This document shows, piece after piece, positions 53,187-63,356 of a DNA stretch of 64,000 bases (positions within the stretch are counted from its first letter, which is position 1; each line of letters begins with the position of its first letter). The notes under the pieces are model-generated. The model did no database searches. It had not been told where the DNA came from and saw nothing but the letters and a program-made list of their open reading frames with translations. The DNA comes from Lucinisca nassula (Eukaryota > Mollusca > Bivalvia > Lucinida > Lucinidae). The stretch covers positions 90,879,221 through 90,943,220 of the forward strand of contig OY757021.1 in NCBI GenBank assembly GCA_963580285.1. The letters run 5' to 3'. Made by a program: the position numbers and the translations under genes.

Positions 53187-53418
53187 ATACCCGTCCATCG
53201 GGGCTTGGAGTGCAGGATGCTTCCACGCAGAGCGAGCTGAAACCGACCACACATGAGTACTGCTGAACAGCTTAGAGGCTCTGAGCCTGCCCAGGCAAGG
53301 TGGTGCGAGTCGGCCCGTCCATGCATTTTAACCCTATTGGTTTCATTGGGTGGTCGGGAATAAGATGCCATTGCATACATCTCAATGCCGGGTAAAGGTC
53401 CGACGGGATTGGAAGCAA
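53187..53418 (+). mobile_element. SINE-D, tail interrupted by another SINE-D
   Basis: 'cccgtccatcggggcttgga', 'gatgcttccacgcagagcga', ends 'ttggaagcaatg' where the poly-T of the next SINE begins. Orthologue of 16483-16750. Confidence 0.85.
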
Positions 53419-53440
53419 TGTTTTTTTTTTTTTTTTTTTT

Positions 53441-53735
53441 TGTTTGATTTGAGGTTTAACGTCCCCGTCATCACTGTATAGGTCATTCTGGAGACGTTGC
53501 TTCCAATTCTCTTGGACTTTTATCCGATATTGAGATAAAATGACATCTCAAGCCCTGTTGCCCAATGAAACCAATAGAGTTTATAAGCATGGACGGCCCG
53601 ACTCGCATCGCTTTAACTGGGCAAGCTTAGATCCTCCAAGCGGTTTACCAGCACTTGTATGCGGTCGGATTCAGCTTTGCGTGGAAGCATCATGCAGCCC
53701 ATCTATTTCTTCAAGCCCCGATTGGCGGAGGCCAT
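53441..53735 (-). mobile_element. SINE-D with long A tail
   Basis: Preceded on the plus strand by a ~22 nt T-run (its 3' A tail), then 'gtttgatttgaggtttaacg' to 'caagccccgattggcggagg'. A block-B insertion into the older SINE-D. Confidence 0.9.
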
Positions 53736-53855
53736 AAAGTAGCCACAAACCACATATATCTGCTTATTGATACTGTAATTAAACATACAGAGTACATTGT
53801 ATATAGCGTAGCTCAAAACCACATTTTGGCGTGCCATTGTATTATTTGGTTCTAT

Positions 53856-54000
53856 CGGTTTTGGTTTGACGGCCGTTTCGAGATTATTTTACTCATATCG
53901 AGCCGATCGTTAATCAGAGCTGGGGGAAAATCGGAGCACCCCGACAAAAACCACCTGACCTTCCGTTGCAGAACTTGGCGTCTCACATGTTACCCGATCC
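53856..54000 (-). mobile_element. SINE-A, head-truncated
   Basis: 'cggttttggtttgacggccg', 'tcatatcgagccgatcgtta', 'ccttccgttgcagaacttgg', ending 'acatgttacccgatcc'. Confidence 0.85.
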
Positions 54001-54349
54001 AGGTATTTTTGGGTCGATTGTTTGTCATTCGGTCCAAATTAATAATACTGTGGCAGCAATATTGCTGTTATCCTCGTGATTATTGCTAGCAAATAACGTT
54101 AAACCGCGCGTAAACATTCGGTCAAATACATTGGCAATTTTGCCACCAAAAAAGGAAACTTTTCTGACAAAAATTCCAATATTTTCTCATATTTCTGCTC
54201 TAAACATAGATTGTTGGTATTCATTACAACCGGTTAAAACTGTTTTTAGCAGAAATAAGAAAAGGATAGGTCTGTTTCCAGTCGACTGGCAATAGCCAAA
54301 TTACGTTTAAATGGCTAGTGCCTGTCGACTGGCAACTACGGTTTAAATA

Positions 54350-54605
54350 TAACAAAATAGAAGTAGAGGCAATGATCAGGAATCGATACAATTAACTTAC
54401 AGCTCCCATCAGAGACACCAAAGGGAAAGAAAGACAAACATGAAGCAACAGACCCCAACGGAAACACCAAGAGCGGAAAGCCAAAAGGACAGTTACTTTC
54501 CCACAAAATGGCCAAAAGGCTATCCAAAATAAAATAATATGAGCGACACAAACACCTAAAGACAAACCATTACAAAAATAAACCGCGACAGAAGAAGTCC
54601 ACATT
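54350..54605 (-). repeat. Dispersed repeat, inverted relative to 29751-30010
   Basis: 'gaagtagaggcaatgatcag', 'ccatcagagacaccaaaggg', 'ggacagttactttcccacaa'. The minus strand reads as a short hydrophobic frame also seen at 29741-29962, but with frame breaks, so I do not call a gene. Confidence 0.7.
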
Positions 54606-54939
54606 TTACCTTACAGAAGCATATATTAACAAATCTGACTTTGACGTTAGTTAGGTCAAAGTGAAGCGAAGCTAGAATCATCATTTATACAATCTATGAA
54701 GGACCCGAGTACCAAAGTTCCAAGGCAATGAGTCCAATGATTCCTGAGACGATGTTTTCTAAGCATTTTACCTTAAATGGACATGTCGGCCATATTGAAC
54801 AAACTCATATTACTCAGTAATTTTCTTTCTTTTTTGTCCCGAAAGTCTTTCGTATGAAATTATGTTATAAATGGCCCAGTGGTTTATGAGAATAACAATA
54901 AAAATCAAAAATGAGTTTTTAGCTGAATTATCTTCATTG

Positions 54940-55560
54940 ATTGGTATGAGGTTTTACTTCCCCGTCAACATTCTAAGTGTCATTTTAGAGACGTTGCTTC
55001 CAATTTTGTGGGACTTTTACCCGACATTGAGATGGAATGACATCTAAAGCCCTGTCGCCCAATGAAACCAGTAGAGTTTATAAGCATATAAGCATGGACG
55101 GTTCGACAGTCACACCGCTTTGCTTGGGCAGGCTTAGATCTTCTAAGCGGTTTACCAGTACTCGTGTGCGGTTCGGATTCAGCTCTGCCTGGAAGCATCA
55201 TGCAGCCCATATATTTCTTCAAGCCCCGATGGGCGGGGCAAGAATTATCTTTAGCCAAGATCAAAGCATGACACTCTAAGTGTAATTTTGGAGACATTGC
55301 TTCCAATGTTGTGGGACATTTACCCGACATTGAGATGAAATGGCATATCAAGCCCTGTCGCCCAATGAAACCAGTAGGGTTTATAAGCATGGACGGTTCG
55401 ACACTCACACCGCTTTGCTTGGGCAGGCTTAGATCCTCTAAGCGGTTTACCAGTACTCCTGTGCGGGTCGGATTCAGCTCTGCCTGGAAGCATCATGCAG
55501 CCCATATATTTCTTCAAGCCCCGATGGGCGGGGCCAGAATTATCTTCAGCCAAGATCAAA
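54940..55560 (-). mobile_element. Tandem pair of SINE-D plus flank, ~306 bp period
   Basis: 'gtcattttagagacgttgct' (54978) and 'gtaattttggagacattgct' (55284) start two copies. Both end in 'ccccgatgggcggggc' followed by 'agaattatcttcagccaaga' or the near-identical 'agaattatctttagccaaga'. The flank is duplicated with the SINE, so this is a local tandem duplication rather than two insertions. Confidence 0.9.
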
Positions 55561-55621
55561 GAATGATATTGACCTAGAATACTCATGTGGGCCCCGTCAA
55601 GCGATTTTGGTACTTATCGCC

Positions 55622-55695
55622 TATGCGAGCAGCGAAGGTTCAGGCGAGCCTGCGCATCCGCGCAGTCTCGCCAGAACCTTCGCTGCTCGCTCATA
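55622..55695. repeat. Hairpin with GC-rich loop
   Basis: 'tatgcgagcagcgaaggttc' pairs with 'gaaccttcgctgctcgctca'; inside, GGCGAG pairs with CTCGCC around 'cctgcgcatccgcgcag'. The loop matches the 'gcctgcgcatccgcgcag' motif at 10965 and 13835. Confidence 0.85.
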
Positions 55696-56007
55696 CAAGC
55701 AGTGAATCAAATGGAACCTTCAGACAGAAAGCCATATCCCTGGCCCCTCTAAATGGCTGGGCATGCGCAGTTAAAATTTGTCATGACAGAATGCTCGAAG
55801 ACACAAATTCGCTTGGCGGGGCTCATGTTGTTTCATTTACTCGCTGCAATAGTTTCCGCAAAATACACGGGTTTGACTTTTTTCCGCATGACCAGATTTG
55901 GCCTTTTGCCTAAAACAGATCAAGGTGTATCCAGGTGTCATCATTTGAACAAACTATTGCCTAGAGTCCACAATGCTACATACCAAATTTCATGACAATC
56001 GTTCCGT

Positions 56008-56043
56008 GTTGACGGGGACGTTAAACCTCAAATCAAACAAACA
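56008..56043 (+). mobile_element. SINE-D 3' end fragment
   Basis: 'gtgttgacggggacgttaaa' with a 'ctcaaatcaaacaaa' tail only. Confidence 0.8.
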
Positions 56044-56044
56044 T

Positions 56045-56400
56045 GGCAATCGGTCCACTGGTTCCGGAGAAGAAGAGGTTTGTATGGGCATGACGGACAT
56101 TGTGGAACCCGCAAACAAAGTTTGGTTCATCTATCCCCTGGATGCTTCACGTGAAATTCGGCATCAACCGGCCTTGTGGTTTCAGAGGAGAAGATCTTTG
56201 AAAATAGTGAATGGAAAACGGACAGACAACGGTCGACGGACATGCGACGGACTATGACTATGCTATAGGCTGAACGATTAGTCTAAAGGCTCGGTTGAGC
56301 TAAAAACACAAATTGGAAAGTGCTAAGTGTTCTTTTCTCGTATAGCAGCCCATATGCAATTATGACACTGGCACCAACCAGCCCAGATAGGAAACAGCAG
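56045..56400 (+). repeat. Dispersed repeat shared with 1390-1820
   Basis: 'tccactggttccggagaaga', 'tatcccctggatgcttcacg', 'ggtttcagaggagaagatct', 'ggacagacaacggtcgacgg', 'aggaaacagcagcatcacg'. Confidence 0.75.
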
Positions 56401-56700
56401 CATCACGAAAACACACCTGCATAATTTGACCCCCTTAAACCCATTCCTATATAGTGAAAATTGGGAGCATTGCCTTCACTTCTATTTTACACAGGTATAT
56501 ATTATGTTTCTTATTTCTGCTTAAAAACATAGATTGTGTGTACTCATTAGAACCGCCTCTCGTAAGCGGTCTAAACGAGTTCCCACGAATTATTTTATAG
56601 TAGAAATATGAAATATATCAGATGTTTTATAAAAATATTCATGTTTTTTGTGTTTTTTTGTGGAAAAAATTTCTATATATTTAAATAGGCTTGCGTTCGT
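56400..56700. mobile_element. Palindromic MITE, type I, decayed
   Basis: 'catcacgaaaacacacctgc', core 'gtactcattagaaccgcctc'/'gtaagcggtctaaacgagtt' (56541-56583). The right end is replaced by 'aaataggcttgcgttcgtag'. Confidence 0.75.
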
Positions 56701-57435
56701 AGACCCGGTAAAGTTGGCAAAACAGCAGAACCAGAGAAATAGGTAAAGTTGGCAGAACAGCAGAACCAGCAGCAGCGTAATGGTTTACATGAGATTTGCT
56801 CCAGAAGCAGAGATTGTTTTTGTTGTTTGTTTTCCACAAAAACTTAATGTTGTTGGTACTTGGTAGAATCGTCTCACTGAGGCGACCCTTACAAGGACTG
56901 GTAACAATGTTTCTGACAAGAAAAATGGAAAATTATCTTGTCATTATCTTTATGACCTGGAGCTGTGCATGAGTTGGCCAAAAATATTGGACTGCTTTAC
57001 TGCCATGCCCGTCTGTTTCTTAGGCAACCGTTTTCTCATTCAAGAAGAGAAGTAGTTAAAAACTGACGGAACGGAATGCACACTGTTCTTTTTAACCGCA
57101 TATATGGTGTACATCTGCCCAGGAACGTAGTAGTAAGGTTAGACTGGTCAAATGATCTACCCTATATGTGTTAAAAGAGGAAACAAAGGAATGCGAGAAA
57201 AGAATGAAAAAGAAAATAATCAACATCTAAACACGTGTGTAGAGCTTTAACAAATGCATTTATTATACATAGAAAAGATATGCGGAGGCAAATAATGAAT
57301 CATTTTTATATAAAAGCGCATATAATTTATTGTGAAAAAGATCAATCGTTCTGAGCAGGCAATCTATTAAATGATGAAGCGTGCTTCCAGCGTCAACGAG
57401 AGTCACATATATCTCAGAACGCCTACACAATAAGT

Positions 57436-58103
57436 TCTGAATATTTAGATCCTTTAGAAGCAAAGAATACACAAAATAAACGAAAATAGCAGACTCGGTT
57501 TTATTGAGTCTGTTCATGACCAGTACTGAAATGTGCTACACCGGCCTTGGCCCGTAGCACCGGCTTAAGCAGAACTCTATTTTCAAAATAATTTTAAATG
57601 AACTCAATGATCCCAAAGGACCAGAAAATATAATCTGCACTATGATGGATGTACGGGGGGACTTTTTACGGCCGCCACATGGCACAGCACCAGCTGCAGT
57701 GAAGATAAATAAGTTCTGAATAGTTCGATCCTTTAGAAGCAAAGAATACACAAAATAAACGAAAATAGCAGACTCGGTTTTATTGAGTCTGTTCATGACC
57801 AGTACTGAAATGTGCTACACCGGCCACGCCCCGTAGCACCGGCTTAAGCAGAACTCTATTTTCAAAATGATTTTAAATGAACTCAATGATCCCAAAGGAC
57901 AAGACAATATAATCTGCACTATAATGGATGTACGGGGAGACTTTTTACGGCCGCCACACGGCACAGCACCAGCTGCAGTGAAGATAAATAAGTTCTGAAT
58001 AGTTAGATCCTTTAGAAGCAAAGAATGCACAAAATAAACGAAAATAGCAGACTCGGTTTTATTGAGTCTGTTCATGACCAGTACTGAAATGTGCTACACC
58101 GGC
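57436..58103. repeat. 279-bp tandem repeat, ~2.4 copies
   Basis: 'gaccagtactgaaatgtgct' occurs at 57517, 57796 and 58075 (279 bp apart). Units are nearly identical. The unit contains a 6-bp-stem hairpin AGACTC-GGTTTTATT-GAGTCT and an 86-codon minus-strand frame starting at that hairpin, repeated because 279 is divisible by three. Blocks A and B have only one short counterpart region (~5140 and ~41020), so the expansion is specific to block C. Confidence 0.9.
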
Positions 58104-58189
58104 AAGTCTGACAGAGTCATACTGTCTATTTTAAGTCATAGGGTCCAAAACTTACATGAACTAAAAATTACTACATCTCGCATCATGTT

Positions 58190-58470
58190 AACAAATCTGC
58201 AATTGACAACCCCTGTAAACCCTACTTTACAAACACATCTTGGGGGTATAGGCATAGGCTCCTTTTTCTGTTGTCTGCTCCGGATCATAGATTGTGGGTA
58301 CTCATCAGAACCATCTCATTGAGGTGGTCCTAATAAACACTTATAAACTATATTTTGAGATCATATATTGTGGGTACCCGTCAGAACCACCTCTTTGCGG
58401 CGGTTCTGCCAAGTACCTACAATCTTTGTTTTGAACAGAAATAAGAAACAAAATGTTACAATTTTTATCA
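58190..58470. mobile_element. Palindromic MITE with two cores, block C copy
   Basis: 'catcatgttaacaaatctgc', cores near 58290 ('actcatcagaaccatctcat') and 58375 ('gtcagaaccacctctttgcg'). Confidence 0.75.
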
Positions 58471-58487
58471 GAAAAATGTTAAGAAGC

Positions 58488-58652
58488 CTCCGTGGTGTAG
58501 TCGTTTCGCTACTCGCCTTGTAAACCAGGGGTCGCAGGATCAATCCCGGGCTTCTCCAGACTTTCGGATGAGTCTTTAAACCGAGATCCCATCTCCGTAT
58601 GACCTTGGCTGTTGGTGGGACGTAAAACTCAAACACTCACTCACTCATCAGA
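58488..58652 (+). mobile_element. SINE-B, full length
   Basis: 'gaagcctccgtggtgtagtc' head, B box 'ggatcaatcccgggc', 'ttctccagactttcggatga', 'gttggtgggacgtaaaactc' and ACTC repeats. Flanked by 'atcagaaaaa' on both sides (58468 and 58649), the likely target duplication, inside the palindromic element's right flank. Confidence 0.9.
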
Positions 58653-58762
58653 AAAAAAGTCAGTATTGAAAATATGAAAGAACTTCAAGTGCACTGTGTA
58701 CACCAAATGAGGAGCAATTTCTTAATTGTATGAGTCTTCATTTCTTTGGAGAGACTAACATT

Positions 58763-59010
58763 ACGATAACATATCCGTGTGACATGGCGGAATCTTTCAC
58801 ATCTCAAAAACGGTCATTTTCTGACGAAAAGTTGTGGTATTTTAGTCCAAACATAGGTTGAGGGTACTCGTCAGAACCGCTGAGGCGGTTCTAACGAGTA
58901 CCCACACCTATGTCTTGAAACAGAAATAAGAAAACTTATGTATAACACTATAAACCCCAGTTTTTTATATAAAGTGGGGGTAGAGAGGCGTTCATTACAC
59001 GGACTTGTTA
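58763..59010. mobile_element. Palindromic MITE, type II, short-loop core
   Basis: Core 58853-58913: 'gtactcgtcagaaccgctgaggcgg...' i.e. arms joined with almost no loop. Orthologue of 5651-5878 and 43738-43955. Confidence 0.8.
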
Positions 59011-59400
59011 ATGTGACTGAAGAAGCCACAAATGTTTTTTCCCTTGGAAAACTAGCTGCAATGATCTCTGATGTGTAGTAATGTGTATGTTCAAAACACT
59101 GCATTATGCCTTTGTTTTCAACATCTGTCAACCAATTAAAGATTTAAGGGGAATGGGGACATCTTCAGGGGAGACAGATGTTCTTTCAAAATATTATCGT
59201 CCTTGCCAATTAGGAGCAAATTCTTTCCTTTAAGAGGGGATCCCATTTCCAGAGATTGGAGGTATACACAGGAAAGCATACAGGAACTCACAAAAAGCTA
59301 TGACCCTTCCAAAGCAGTGGCGGAAAATATGTCACGTTATCTATCTATTCCCATTAAATTCATGTACAGAGGATAATTATTGTTTTGAGCTGAATACCAA

Positions 59401-59836
59401 ATACAGACAAATTCCGCTATTAAGGGGAATGGAAACACCTGGCAGATTTTTTCCGGCATTTTTCAAAGACAACCTTTGAGACTTCCTGTTCGCTTATCAA
59501 TAAGCCCTGTCCCACTGAAAATGGGGTCTACTCTTAACGAAAAGAATTTGCTCCTCGGTAGCCAATTCTTTCCTTTCAGAGTTGACCCCTATTGACATGG
59601 GAGACTAAAATACTTTGCAAGAGTTGCCTCTCCTGAAGGTGTTCCCATTCCCCTTAAGATCACCTAAAATTAAGACTAAATCTGCTTTTACTAGCTTATT
59701 TAGTAGGTTTCAGTTATTCTTTCTTTGTCTTTTCTACATACACTGTCCTCTGGTCAGAGACCATCTTTTGGGACTGTTCAAAAGTGGTCTTAAAGACCAG
59801 TTTTGAACAGTCCTTAAGGTGGTCTGAATATAGGCA
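59401..59836. mobile_element. Mariner-like MITE, block C copy, carrying a nested element
   Basis: Orthologue of 6335-6544: 'atacagacaaattccgctat' start, 'ggactgttcaaaagtggtct' interior and a decayed right end near 59836. Split at 'ctattaa' by the element at 59424-59653. Confidence 0.8.
59424..59653. mobile_element. TTAA-flanked MITE (piggyBac-like)
   Basis: GGGGAATGGAAACACCT at the left and 'aggtgttcccattcccc' at the right are inverted. TTAA flanks both sides (59420-59423, 59654-59657), and the host sequence has a single TTAA at the same place in block A (6350-6353). A related left end 'ttaaggggaatggggacat' is at 59146. Confidence 0.85.
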
Positions 59837-60073
59837 CTCTACTTTATATTTCATCTCATGTGTTTGAAACGTCAGAATTTTCACCAATGCGAAGAAGCAA
59901 AGCACTCGTGAAAATTCTGATGTTTCAAGCACACGAGAAGAAATATTAACAAAAAAAAAAAAAATCTTTTTATCATAGTTTTATACGTGACTTTGTTGAT
60001 TGACTGTAATGAAACAGTTCTTTGCACCATGCTTTGCACTCGTGAAAAACAGTTATTTCGTATGACGTCCACT

Positions 60074-61288
60074 CTATAAATACTGTCTAAAAGATTTTTC
60101 TTCGTGAAGTTTTGTATTCATGAAGCTTTCTATCAGACTGTCTTCACTGCTGGAAGTAGAGGGCGTACCAGAGCTTACTGATGCTAGTATATGCTTGAGT
60201 TGGTGATACTTGTCTGACAAGCCGTTGACCTGGCGTTTAGCCAGATTCTGATTAGACTCTTCTACCCAATTCTGGACATCGTTATTAATTCCGATTTTTT
60301 TTAAATTGTTACATGACTTACTGTCTCCATTGTTACTTGACTTACTGTCTCCATTGTATTTAAAAGCGCCATCTGAGTCATTGTCACTGTCATAAATACA
60401 ATCCTCTCCTTTCACAATAAAGGCGTCATTTAAACCAGAAAACTCTTGAACAGTGGCATTTCCTTTTACATTATTTGAATCTGAATACACAAATGCATCA
60501 TTTAGACTTTCATTGAAAAATGTCGAGTGTTCACCGTCGCCGGGTGTACGTACACTTTTATCTAGCTCTGCTTGTCTTATATTGGAGTGGTAGTTTCGTA
60601 AACCAGAAAATGCGTTATGACATTTTCGTAAACATTGACTGCTGTCTACATCCGAACCATCACCTGGTGTTCTTGATATAAATCCTGCTCTTGAGTCATT
60701 CTGCTCGATACTGTTGTAAATCATAACGTCATTCATGAACTTCTTCAAAATATACATCTTCCCACTCATTTCGGGTGCACCAGGCAACTTTTCACACCTG
60801 TTGTGTTCTGATGCGACATTTTTGCTGTTTATAGAACAATTCTGTATTCTAGAACAAGCTTTTGATCTTTTCAGTCTAGGTGTTTTCTTTTCTGAACAGC
60901 CAAAGTTGTTAGAAACTCCTGCAACATCCTTTACATTCTTATTCGTATTACAAAGCGTGTACTTGTTATTTTCTATACCTGATGATTTTATATTGACATT
61001 GTCAGTCAGGTTGTCTATCCTTTTCATTATCAGTTCATATTTTTCATGGTCTGCTCCCCATGATCGTACTAGTTTAAGGATCCGCGTTTTGCCAGAAAGA
61101 AGTCGTTCAATACCGGATGCAGACTCGAGTATGGCAAATGAACTGGCGTAAATATTGCTGATGGCAAGCGTATCGAACACCGTTTCGATGACATCGTCAC
61201 ATTGGGTATACTCTGTAAGGCCTTTAATCGTCTTCTTGAGACCATATATTGTCAGCGAAATATCTTTTAGTCCTGAATTGGAGTCCAT
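60074..61288 (-). CDS. RASSF9/10-like Ras-association domain protein, copy C (404 aa)
   Basis: Second intact paralogue, same architecture as copy B: RA-like domain (residues ~6-92; GLTEYTQCDDVIETVF, a V/I-conserved KTRILKLVRSWG segment), PRLKRSK basic patch, two RTPGDG motifs, two LNDAF motifs, Ser/Asn-rich linker and the conserved C-terminus with SSSEDSLIESFMNTKL and FRQYL. Differences from B in the first 100 residues are few and mostly conservative (V to I at 60 and 70), but V29Q and A85E are not. It lacks the four-residue QENS-type insertion near 102 and the extra SKSSNN unit. Start chosen at 61288, seven bases after the CAG acceptor, with A at -3 and G at +4; the frame's upstream MFFRIK extension lies in the intron. 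No long coiled coil and no signal peptide or membrane segment are apparent. Confidence 0.75.
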   Translation of the reverse strand: MDSNSGLKDISLTIYGLKKTIKGLTEYTQCDDVIETVFDTLAISNIYASSFAILESASGIERLLSGKTRILKLVRSWGADHEKYELIMKRIDNLTDNVNIKSSGIENNKYTLCNTNKNVKDVAGVSNNFGCSEKKTPRLKRSKACSRIQNCSINSKNVASEHNRCEKLPGAPEMSGKMYILKKFMNDVMIYNSIEQNDSRAGFISRTPGDGSDVDSSQCLRKCHNAFSGLRNYHSNIRQAELDKSVRTPGDGEHSTFFNESLNDAFVYSDSNNVKGNATVQEFSGLNDAFIVKGEDCIYDSDNDSDGAFKYNGDSKSSNNGDSKSCNNLKKIGINNDVQNWVEESNQNLAKRQVNGLSDKYHQLKHILASVSSGTPSTSSSEDSLIESFMNTKLHEEKSFRQYL

Positions 61289-61295
61289 CTTGATT
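61289..61295 (-). other. 5' UTR end and 3' splice acceptor, copy C
   Basis: Same TTTTTCAG / AATCAAG / ATG order as in copies A and B. The matching donor and promoter are outside the window. The intron (from 61296 rightward) holds a T-rich insertion at 61340-61372 not present in A or B. Confidence 0.7.
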
Positions 61296-62154
61296 CTGAA
61301 AAACAAAATTACAGTGAAACATCGATAACTCGGACACGTTTTTTTTTTTTTTTGTTTTGTTTTGTTTAATTGGAAGTTTAACTCGAAGACGGATGGCTAC
61401 CGTTAACCATGGATAATTCGAACACTTTCTCGAGTCCCAAGGGAATTAATCCAATATCTAGGATGAATTATGGGGATTTTTTTTCTGATTTCATATTCAA
61501 AGGGTATGTTGTGTTTACTCATTAGAACTGCCTCGATAAGGCGATTCTTAGAAGTGCACACCACAATGTTTTAGGTATTTTGTGTTTACCCACAAAAATC
61601 CTTTATTTGATAAAAGAGGCCTTCCTTAACGTGAAACCACCTGCAAAACAACGGGTCACAGTTGTTGAACAACACACCACGTAAAGTGTGTGAGCTGAAG
61701 TGTGTCTGAGCCAGAATCTGTGAGACCTTTTGGGGTATCTATTTTTAGGGCCCAGATATTCACATGGGTTCAAATACATTTCAAAGCGCATCTAATTTTT
61801 GGCTCGCATAAAGGTTCCCTGACTGAATCGTGAAGACAACATTGAAAAGAAGAAAATCTTATTAAATCACTATGATAAAACAGCCCAAACACGGCATGAC
61901 TACCAGAGCTGAAGAAACCAGCAGCTGAAACACAGAGGGCCGGGCCAAATACCTATCATCGGATATCAACAATTTTACCAGTATGCTTGCAACAAATTCT
62001 CAATAAAGATCATGGGACATGTAATAACTTTTAACATGCTGTTTTTGTGGCAATGTTTAACATTGAAAGTGTTATCCTTTCTCGTTAAACTGGTCTCGAG
62101 CAGAAAACTTTGGTTTGTCAAAAATTAAGTGTTACAGTCTTAACCTCGATGCGT

Positions 62155-62232
62155 GCAATAAATAAATAAATAGATAAATAAATAGATAAATAAATAAATA
62201 AAAAAAAATAAATAAAAAATAAATAAAACGTC
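62155..62232. repeat. (AAAT/ATAG)n microsatellite in copy C intron
   Basis: AATAAATA and ATAGATAA repeats; much shorter at the matching place in block B (47382-47404) and a trace in block A (8917-8935). Confidence 0.95.
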
Positions 62233-62944
62233 CACAGTTATACTCACAAATCCTTTACAAAATGGCAGCAGTCACTAACAGCGATGGAGTATATTCCAGC
62301 TCCGTTTGCCTCTACAATAAGGCGTGTCCTTCTCTTATAACAAAATATAAAATAAATATCTACTAATTATGGTACAAGCCCTCGATTTTATCAGTCCATT
62401 ATATTATTCGGGGTTGTATCCACATCCGGACAACGATGTTCAGTTCTTATCGATTCTAGTCCATCAAACAAGAAAAAGAAACTATACGATCTTTTATAAT
62501 GCGCTCATTTTCCCAAGTATTTATTTTTATTACATTTTATCACGTTGTCCGTTCACAAAAGTGGTAGCCATTGATAGGTAAAATCTAATTATTGAACATA
62601 TTACGATGTTAAAACATTCTTGAATATTTAATGAGGTGACAATTGGAAAAATAACAGAAAGAATTACACATTTAATATATGATGTACCGGCTATCGATGT
62701 TATAGAACATTTTGTTTTCATACTCAACCCATGTAAGCATCATGAAAGCATGACATTTATCCAGCTCATAGGTTGTTAGCTTTTTTAAATAAACGGACAG
62801 TATATTAACTATCCTTCCCCGTTACTGTGAGCAAGAAAATTGCAACATTTTACCCAATATTATAATGATTACAAATTTCATGTTCAGTTGAGTTAAGCAT
62901 GAACCATTTCGGCCGATTTCCTGCCCAGAATGAACATATTTGGA

Positions 62945-63172
62945 TCACGTGAACAAATCCGCGAAAAAAAGACCCCCCCCCCCCTCTAAACCCCACTTCA
63001 TAAAGAGAAGACTGGAGTTTAAGGAGGTAAACATTATTTTCCTTAATTCTGCTCCAAGACATAGGTTGTGGGTACTCGTTAGAACCGCCTCAATGAGGCG
63101 GTTCTAACGAGCACCCAAAACCTATGTTCTGAGTATAAATAAGAAAAATATTACAAATTTTTCATCAAATGT
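62945..63172. mobile_element. Palindromic MITE, type II left half, strong core
   Basis: 'atcacgtgaacaaatccgcg', C-run, then core 63060-63126 ('cataggttgtgggtactcgt' against 'gagcacccaaaacctatg') with a 3-nt loop. Not present at this place in A (9650) or B (48110), so it is specific to block C. Confidence 0.85.
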
Positions 63173-63190
63173 GTTATCGTTTAATGACCT

Positions 63191-63356
63191 AGAAGCCTCC
63201 GTGGTGTTTTGGTTACGCCACTCGCCTTGTAAACCAGGGATCATAGGATCGACCCCGGGCTTCTCCAGACTTTCGGATGAGTCTTTAAACCTAGGGATCG
63301 TCCCCGTATGACCTTAGCTGTCGGTGGGACGTAAAACTATAACACTCACTCACTCG
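63191..63356 (+). mobile_element. SINE-B, full length
   Basis: 'agaagcctccgtggtgtttt', 'ccttgtaaaccagggatcat', 'gggcttctccagactttcgg', 'tcggtgggacgtaaaactat', ACTC repeats. 'taatgacc' precedes (63181) and follows (63357) it: the likely target duplication. Confidence 0.9.

Larger units (their letters stand above)
40540..54260. repeat. Segmental duplication block B
   Basis: Starts with 'gagctatgcatgggtttgcc' (= 4731 in block A, ~56960 in block C) and runs, with insertions, to 'ccaatattttctcatatttc' (= 17338 in block A). Contains the intact RASSF-like gene and its promoter. Gene-proximal parts also match block C, which starts only ~2.6 kb after block B ends. Confidence 0.9.
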
